A stretch of DNA of 64,000 bases from Sulfitobacter sp. S190 (GTDB lineage Bacteria > Pseudomonadota > Alphaproteobacteria > Rhodobacterales > Rhodobacteraceae). Positions 59,636 through 64,000 of the stretch are shown piece by piece; position 1 is the first letter of the stretch; the number at the start of each line of letters is the position of its first letter. The stretch covers positions 2,046,001 through 2,110,000 of the forward strand of contig NZ_CP081120.1 of NCBI RefSeq assembly GCF_025141935.1, written 5' to 3'. The notes below the pieces were generated by a model, which saw nothing but the letters and a program-made list of their open reading frames with translations, did no database searches and was not told the DNA's origin. The translations under genes were made by a program, and so were the position numbers.

Positions 59636-60874
59636 TCAGGACTTGGATGGAACAGACGCGCCGAGCGCGCGCACTGCGGGCGATGCCGTAACGACCTTTT
59701 CGGTGACGAAACGCTCGTGATTGGCGGTGATTTGCGGCAGATCATACAGGTAGTTGACCATCGCACCACGCGATTGTCGCATGCCGTTGTCCGACACGTC
59801 CGCCTGCGCATGTACCACATGCACCACAGCGCCGTTGCCCAGATGGAAGCGGGCGACCGGATCAACGGGCAACCTGTCTTCGCGTTTCGCGTTCAAAAGG
59901 TAATGGGCGGCCTGCTGCTCCAGCGATGCACGCATCAGTGCGGGGTCCGCATTTTGATCGAGCCAGCGGGTCAGGCCGGGGATCGGCGACAGGGTCACGA
60001 ATGTCTCAAGCGCGATCAGGTCCCGCGATAATTCGGCTGCCACCTGCTTGATCAGCGAATTGCCAAAGGAAATCCCCGCCAGACCCGCCTGACAGTTCGA
60101 GATGGAATAGAATACGGCCGTGTCGGCATCCTGCGCCTCGATCGGTTCTCGTCCGTCGGCCAGCAAGGTCTGCACGGAGTTCGGAATGCCCTGTGTAAGC
60201 GCCACTTCGACGAAAATCAGCGGCTCATCCGGCATGGCGGGATGGAAGAACCCGAAACAGCGCCGATCAGAGGGTTCCAAACGGCGGCGCAGATCATCCC
60301 AGCTGTCAATCGCGTGTACCGCCTCATAGGCGATGATCTTTTCCAGAACGGCGGCCGGGCTTGACCAGTTGATCCGGCGCAGGACCAGAAAGCCGCGATT
60401 GAACCACGACGCGAAAAGATGCTGGAAATCAACGTCGAGCGGGCCCAAGGCCGCGTCCTGCTGCATCATACGCAAAAGATCATGCCGCATGGACACGAGC
60501 CGCTGCGTCCCGCCGGGCACCTGATTCAGGCGGCGCAGCAGCTCCTGACGGCGGGGTTCGCTCGCCCGCGCATAGGCTTGATAGCTGCGCTTGGACGGGC
60601 TTTGTTTGTAGGTCTTGAGCGTTTCGACCACATCCACCGGATCGATTTCAAGATCGCGCAGCATGAAGTCGAAGAACGCGCGCTTTTCGTTCGGTTCAGC
60701 GTGGGCGTAGTGATCGAGGATCAACCGCGCCACTGTGCTGCCGGACACTTCGCCCTGCGTGCCCAGAAGATCATGCGCCAGATCATTGATCGCGCGGCCC
60801 TCGGCACCGGAGGAGACGGCCCGCGCAAAGCGGCGCTCGAAAACGGTTGAGAAGAGGCCGCTCAGATAGCTCAT
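59636..60874 (-). CDS. matA: Malonyl-CoA decarboxylase
   Basis: This 412-residue enzyme decarboxylates malonyl-CoA to acetyl-CoA. The family pattern is clear: an alpha-helical N-terminal domain (MRHDLL, RINWSSPAAVLEKIIAYEAVHAI), then the acyltransferase-like domain with CFGFFHPAMPDEPLIFVEVALTQGIPNSV, FYSISNCQAGLAGISFGNSLIKQV and PIPGLTRWL. The C-terminal segment LGNGAVVHVVHAQADVSDNGMRQSRGAMVNYLYDL is also typical. Its ATG overlaps the DctM stop by four bases. Placement between a TRAP transporter and matB confirms a malonate catabolic operon. Confidence 0.95.
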   Translation of the reverse strand: MSYLSGLFSTVFERRFARAVSSGAEGRAINDLAHDLLGTQGEVSGSTVARLILDHYAHAEPNEKRAFFDFMLRDLEIDPVDVVETLKTYKQSPSKRSYQAYARASEPRRQELLRRLNQVPGGTQRLVSMRHDLLRMMQQDAALGPLDVDFQHLFASWFNRGFLVLRRINWSSPAAVLEKIIAYEAVHAIDSWDDLRRRLEPSDRRCFGFFHPAMPDEPLIFVEVALTQGIPNSVQTLLADGREPIEAQDADTAVFYSISNCQAGLAGISFGNSLIKQVAAELSRDLIALETFVTLSPIPGLTRWLDQNADPALMRASLEQQAAHYLLNAKREDRLPVDPVARFHLGNGAVVHVVHAQADVSDNGMRQSRGAMVNYLYDLPQITANHERFVTEKVVTASPAVRALGASVPSKS

Positions 60875-62187
60875 ATCGCGGTGCCCATGACGGCGTTAGG
60901 CAACCATGTCGCCAGACCGGGGAAGATGCACAGCAAGATGATCGCGATCACCATACAGGCCACGAACGGCAGCGATCCGGCAAGGATCGTCTTGAGCGAG
61001 ATGTCAGGCGCGATCCCGTTGATGACATAGAGGTTCAGCCCGACAGGCGGTGAGATAAGGCCGATTTCCATATTGATCGTCAGCACAACCGCGAACCAGA
61101 TCGGATCGAAACCGGCCGTCGTGATGATCGGCAACAAGATCGGTGCTGCCATCAGGATCACGGCCACCGGAGGCAGGAAGAACCCGGCGATCAGCAAAAA
61201 GACATTCACCGCACCCATCAATACCCAGGGGTTCACGTCCAGCGTTCCGATCCAGGCGGCGATGGATTGGGTGATGAACAGGCTCGACAGCATATAGGAA
61301 AACACGCCCGCTGCGGCGATGATAAACAGGATCATCACGCTTTCCTTGGTGCTGTCGCGCAGGACGACCCACAGATCAGCGGGGTTCCACAGTTTGTAGA
61401 TCACCATCGCAATCAATAGACACAAAAGAGCGCCCACCGCTGCCGTCTCTGACGGGGTCGCGACACCACCGTACATGGCATAAAGAACACCGACGATGAT
61501 CACCAGAAACGGCACCACCCGCGGCAGGATCTCAAGCTTTTCCTTCCACGTATAGTTGCCCTGCGCCAGCAATGCGCGGTCTCCGGATCGCCACGTCGAG
61601 TAGAGCGACCACACCATGAAAAGCACCACGAGCAGCAGACCGGGAATGACCCCGGCCAGAAAGAGCCGGCCGATCGATTGCTCGGTTGCGATGCCGTAGA
61701 CGATCATTGTGACCGATGGCGGGATCAGGATGCCCAATGTGCCTCCTGCCGCGATAGAACCTGCGGCGACCCCGTCCGGATAGCCGCGTTTGCGCATTTC
61801 GGGGATCCCCATCTTGCCGATCGCCGCACAGGTCGCGGGGCTTGATCCGGACATGGCCGCGAAAAGCGCACAAGCCCCGAGGTTCGAGATGACCAATCCT
61901 CCGGGAACGCGCGTCAGCCACCGCTCCAACGCTTCGTACAGATCCGCACCCGCGCGGGTCGACGCGATGGATGATCCCATGATGATAAACATCGGGATCG
62001 ACAGCAGTGCGAAATTGTCGAGCTTGCCAAACAGGATTTCGGGCAGCAATTCCAGCGACCGCATGCCATCGAATATCATGATAAACGCCGTCGATACGAT
62101 CAGCAGCCCCAAGGCGACAGACACGCCTGAAAACAGCACCAGAATGGTACAGACCGCAACGATAGCGCCGAGTGTGAGCGGATCCAT
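60871..62187 (-). CDS. matM: TRAP transporter large permease for malonate (MatM/DctM family)
   Basis: This is a 12-helix membrane protein of 438 residues with the DctM landmarks LLSIPMFIIMGSSIAS, AMSGSSPATCAAIGKMGIPEMRKRGYPDGVAAG, GTLGILIPPSVTMIVYGIATEQ and ISPPVGLNLYVINGIAPDI. The start at 62187 is supported by GGAGGA and overlaps the DctQ stop by one base (TGATG). The longer frame upstream is not coding. Substrate assignment as malonate comes from the adjacent malonyl-CoA genes. Confidence 0.93.
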   Translation of the reverse strand: MDPLTLGAIVAVCTILVLFSGVSVALGLLIVSTAFIMIFDGMRSLELLPEILFGKLDNFALLSIPMFIIMGSSIASTRAGADLYEALERWLTRVPGGLVISNLGACALFAAMSGSSPATCAAIGKMGIPEMRKRGYPDGVAAGSIAAGGTLGILIPPSVTMIVYGIATEQSIGRLFLAGVIPGLLLVVLFMVWSLYSTWRSGDRALLAQGNYTWKEKLEILPRVVPFLVIIVGVLYAMYGGVATPSETAAVGALLCLLIAMVIYKLWNPADLWVVLRDSTKESVMILFIIAAAGVFSYMLSSLFITQSIAAWIGTLDVNPWVLMGAVNVFLLIAGFFLPPVAVILMAAPILLPIITTAGFDPIWFAVVLTINMEIGLISPPVGLNLYVINGIAPDISLKTILAGSLPFVACMVIAIILLCIFPGLATWLPNAVMGTAI

Positions 62188-62735
62188 CAGCTGTCCTCCA
62201 AACCGAATGGCTTTTCGATCCCGAGAAGGATCGCCACCAGATCGGCCACAAGCTGCAACAGATACAGGGCAAAGCCTACGGGCAGCGCCAGATACGGTAT
62301 CCACAGGCGTACGCCCCAGACGGTATCGGATTTCCAGTTCCGCTCCCACGTCAGATGCCAGAATTCATAGGAATGCCAAAGCATGATCGCCACCATGACG
62401 ATGGACACCGTCAGGGTGAACATGGCCAGACCGAAGCGCGCCTTGCGCCCCAGCGCCAAGGGGATCAGATCGACGTTCACGTGACCGCGCAGCCGCTGCA
62501 CATAGGGCAGACCGATCAACGTGGCGCCGATGGCCAGATAAATCACCGCTTCGGTCTGCCAGATGGTGGAGCCGTTGAGGACGAAGCGCACGAAGATCAT
62601 CTGGCACGTGATCGCGATCGCCGCCACGATCATCGCGGCAGAACACCATCCCGCAAGCGTAGAGAGAGCAGCCACGAGACGCAGGAACGGGTTGTTCCCC
62701 GTCCGCGCGGCCGCGACAGAGCTTTGGCCTGCCAT
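62187..62735 (-). CDS. matQ: TRAP transporter small subunit for malonate (MatQ/DctQ family)
   Basis: This is a four-helix membrane protein of 182 residues. It shows GSTIWQTEAVIYLAIGATLIGLPYVQRLRGHVNVDLIPLALGRKARFG, the DctQ core, and a C-terminal PYLALPVGFALYLLQLVADL helix. The ATG at 62735 is chosen because AAGGG lies seven bases upstream. The hairpin at 62767-62794 stands between this gene and the receptor gene. Confidence 0.9.
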   Translation of the reverse strand: MAGQSSVAAARTGNNPFLRLVAALSTLAGWCSAAMIVAAIAITCQMIFVRFVLNGSTIWQTEAVIYLAIGATLIGLPYVQRLRGHVNVDLIPLALGRKARFGLAMFTLTVSIVMVAIMLWHSYEFWHLTWERNWKSDTVWGVRLWIPYLALPVGFALYLLQLVADLVAILLGIEKPFGLEDS

Positions 62736-62766
62736 TGCAACACCCTTGAATAAAAGAAGAAACATC

Positions 62767-62794
62767 TTCGGGCCGCGTCACGATGCGGCCCGAA
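62767..62794 (-). terminator. Intercistronic hairpin after the malonate receptor gene
   Basis: TTCGGGCCGC (62767-62776) and GCGGCCCGAA (62785-62794) form a perfect 10-bp stem with an eight-base loop. On the minus strand it is followed by GATGTTTCTTCTTTTATTC, a T-rich tract, so it resembles an intrinsic terminator working only partly. It lies 11 bases after the stop of the receptor gene and before the DctQ/DctM genes. Confidence 0.85.
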
Positions 62795-62805
62795 TAAAGC
62801 GCCGA

Positions 62806-63792
62806 TCAATCGACGGCCAGCGCCATATCGAGCAGTTCCTGACCGCCCTCCACTTCTTCAACAAAACTGGCATAGGATGTTTCCTGCGCCAGCGCGCGCC
62901 ACGCCTCGAAATCCTCGGCCGACATCTGCGCAATCTCGACGCCCGCGTCACGGAACACCTGCTCGGACGCCGCGTCCTGCTTTTTCGCCTCTTCCAGATA
63001 GAACGCCTGCGCCTTGGCCGACGCATCCATCAGCGCCTTTTGCTGCTCCGGCGTCAGGCCGTCAAATCGGGATTTGTTCATCAACAGCGGTTGATACATA
63101 AACCACAATGCCACATCACCCGCCGGAGTGTAGCAGCTGACCTGCTCGTAGATGCGGTAGGAAACGAAGGAGGACGACGAGGTATTTGCCGCGTTCAAGA
63201 CGCCGGTTTGCATCGCGTTATAGATTTCGGAGGACGCCATTCCGGTGATAGAGGCCCCTGCCCCCGCCAGCATCTGCTCGAACGCCTTGCCTGCGGCGCG
63301 GGTCTGCAGGCCCTTCACATCCTCGGGCTTCGTGATGCATTTGTCCTTGCCGACAAAACCGCCTGCCAGATACCCGTGAACCAGCACCATTACGTCATCG
63401 TCGGCCATCTTTTCCTCGAGTGCCGCCATGAAGGGCGACGCGCTCAGACGGGCCGCGTGGTCGTGGTTTTTCACCATTCCGGGCATCAAAGTGAGGTTAT
63501 AGGCGGGCTGCTGACCGCCTGCATAGCTCAGCGGCAATACAGTCATGTCCAGCTGCCCGCGGCTAAGCGGGCGGTATTGCTCGCGCGGCTTAAACAGGGA
63601 TTTCGAGCCGAAAATCTGGATGTCGAGATCGACGTCGGCTGCCGCCACTTCATCAGCAACCATTTGTGCAACCTGATGGCGCACGTCCTTGTTCGACCAT
63701 TGATGTGACAGACGTAATGTTTCGGCGCTCGCCGCCGACCCGAACGCCAGACACGCCGCCATCGCCGTCGCCGTAAATTTTGCGAATTTCAT
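62806..63792 (-). CDS. matP: TRAP transporter receptor for malonate (MatP/DctP family)
   Basis: This is a periplasmic binding protein of 328 residues. The signal peptide MKFAKFTATAMAACLAFGSAASA is followed by LRLSHQWSNKDVRHQVAQMVADEV, FKPREQYRPLSRGQLDMTVLPLSYAGG and the GLQTRAAGKAFEQMLAGAGAS segment that carries the ligand-binding arginine. It is the first gene of the malonate operon and is followed by a strong hairpin. Identity as malonate receptor is inferred from the matA/matB genes in the same operon. Confidence 0.92.
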   Translation of the reverse strand: MKFAKFTATAMAACLAFGSAASAETLRLSHQWSNKDVRHQVAQMVADEVAAADVDLDIQIFGSKSLFKPREQYRPLSRGQLDMTVLPLSYAGGQQPAYNLTLMPGMVKNHDHAARLSASPFMAALEEKMADDDVMVLVHGYLAGGFVGKDKCITKPEDVKGLQTRAAGKAFEQMLAGAGASITGMASSEIYNAMQTGVLNAANTSSSSFVSYRIYEQVSCYTPAGDVALWFMYQPLLMNKSRFDGLTPEQQKALMDASAKAQAFYLEEAKKQDAASEQVFRDAGVEIAQMSAEDFEAWRALAQETSYASFVEEVEGGQELLDMALAVD

Positions 63793-63873
63793 AGTTTCCT
63801 CCCAGGGTGTGAATCGAATTTTGCATCGAACCTACGGCCAAAGCGTCACATGGCTCGCATAACGAGTCAATCT

Positions 63874-63887
63874 TTTCGTATACAAGA
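63874..63887 (-). promoter_or_regulatory. Candidate MatR operator upstream of the malonate operon
   Basis: On the minus strand the sequence reads TCTTGTA-TACGAAA, a dyad centred on GTATAC. From memory, the operator reported for MatR of Rhizobium leguminosarum is TCTTGTA/TACACGA, so the left half matches exactly and the right half in part. It lies between the divergent GntR-type gene and matP, about 80 bases from the matP ATG. Confidence 0.6.
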
Positions 63888-63932
63888 ATTCTATGATTGC
63901 ATTTCCACCAATCGGGATGGTATTGTTTCCCA

Positions 63933-64000
63933 ATGGAAATGAGACGCGCAGACGAAATCGCAAATACGCTGGAACAGCTTGTTTTCGCTGGAGAATTCCG
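63933..64000 (+). CDS. GntR-family regulator, 5' end only (probable MatR)
   Basis: Only the first 22 codons and a partial one are inside the window: MEMRRADEIANTLEQLVFAG followed by GEF. This is the beginning of the winged helix-turn-helix of a GntR/FadR-type repressor (IA-x2-LE-x2-V-x2-GEF). It is divergent from the malonate operon, which in rhizobia is controlled by the GntR protein MatR. Starts at 63933 or 63939 are both possible. No strong ribosome binding site decides. The rest of the gene lies to the right of the window. Confidence 0.7.
   Translation, partial: MEMRRADEIANTLEQLVFAGEF

Noticed and set aside
1..64000. CRISPR array, insertion sequence or rRNA operon
   Set aside because: No regularly spaced direct repeats, transposase motifs with flanking inverted repeats, or rRNA-like stretches were seen.

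Overview
The window looks like chromosomal (or chromid) DNA of a marine-type alphaproteobacterium of the Rhodobacterales (Roseobacter group). It is GC-rich. It carries many TRAP, tripartite tricarboxylate (TTT) and family-5 peptide-type ABC transporters, tightly overlapping operons, and relatives of DmdB, SBP56/MtoX and the MatPQMAB malonate system. The assignment rests on gene content and protein style only, because no rRNA or other phylogenetic marker is present.

Positions 1-5282 are the end of an integrated genetic element: a 1026-residue primase-helicase fusion, a small AlpA/excisionase-type DNA-binding protein and a P4-type tyrosine integrase. The element stops at a 46-nt 3' fragment of a tRNA-Thr(UGU) gene ending in CCA (5237-5282). 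This is the expected remnant of integration into a tRNA, so the intact tRNA and the other end should lie left of the window.

Positions 5571-26006 hold two complete peptide/opine-type ABC importers read leftwards, each with two paralogous substrate-binding proteins. The first (9769-16657) follows an M19 dipeptidase and a divergent LysR regulator. Downstream of it lie a GAF protein, a two-TM K+-type channel, an aldehyde dehydrogenase and a DmdB-like acyl-CoA synthetase. The second (18808-26006) abuts the LysR gene end to end.

Positions 26145-33795 are a leftward catabolic operon: N-formylglutamate-amidohydrolase-like protein, TRAP transporter (QMP), glutamine-synthetase-like ligase, aldehyde dehydrogenase and iron alcohol dehydrogenase, with a divergent RpiR regulator. 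The set suggests uptake of an amine or amino alcohol and oxidation of its gamma-glutamyl derivative. Positions 34787-41875 are a LacI-controlled TTT transporter with an acyl-CoA ligase and an acylating aldehyde dehydrogenase. This is a carboxylate-activating and reducing module, and sulfoacetate is the leading substrate guess. An MFS exporter follows.

Positions 43386-56243 contain an SBP56/methanethiol-oxidase-family gene paired with a polytopic membrane protein, an M19-like protein lacking canonical metal ligands, an L,D-transpeptidase overlapping an extensin-like (LAS-fold) protein, a LysR-controlled second TTT system with a class III CoA-transferase, a PQQ-type sugar dehydrogenase and a cytochrome c. 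An ABC-F protein follows. The right end (58113-64000) is a malonate operon (matPQM TRAP, malonyl-CoA decarboxylase, malonyl-CoA synthetase) with a divergent, truncated GntR gene and a MatR-like operator.

A recurring theme is a strong hairpin directly after a binding-protein gene in five separate transporter operons, probably setting a receptor excess over the membrane components. No CRISPR array, rRNA, complete tRNA or insertion sequence was recognised.
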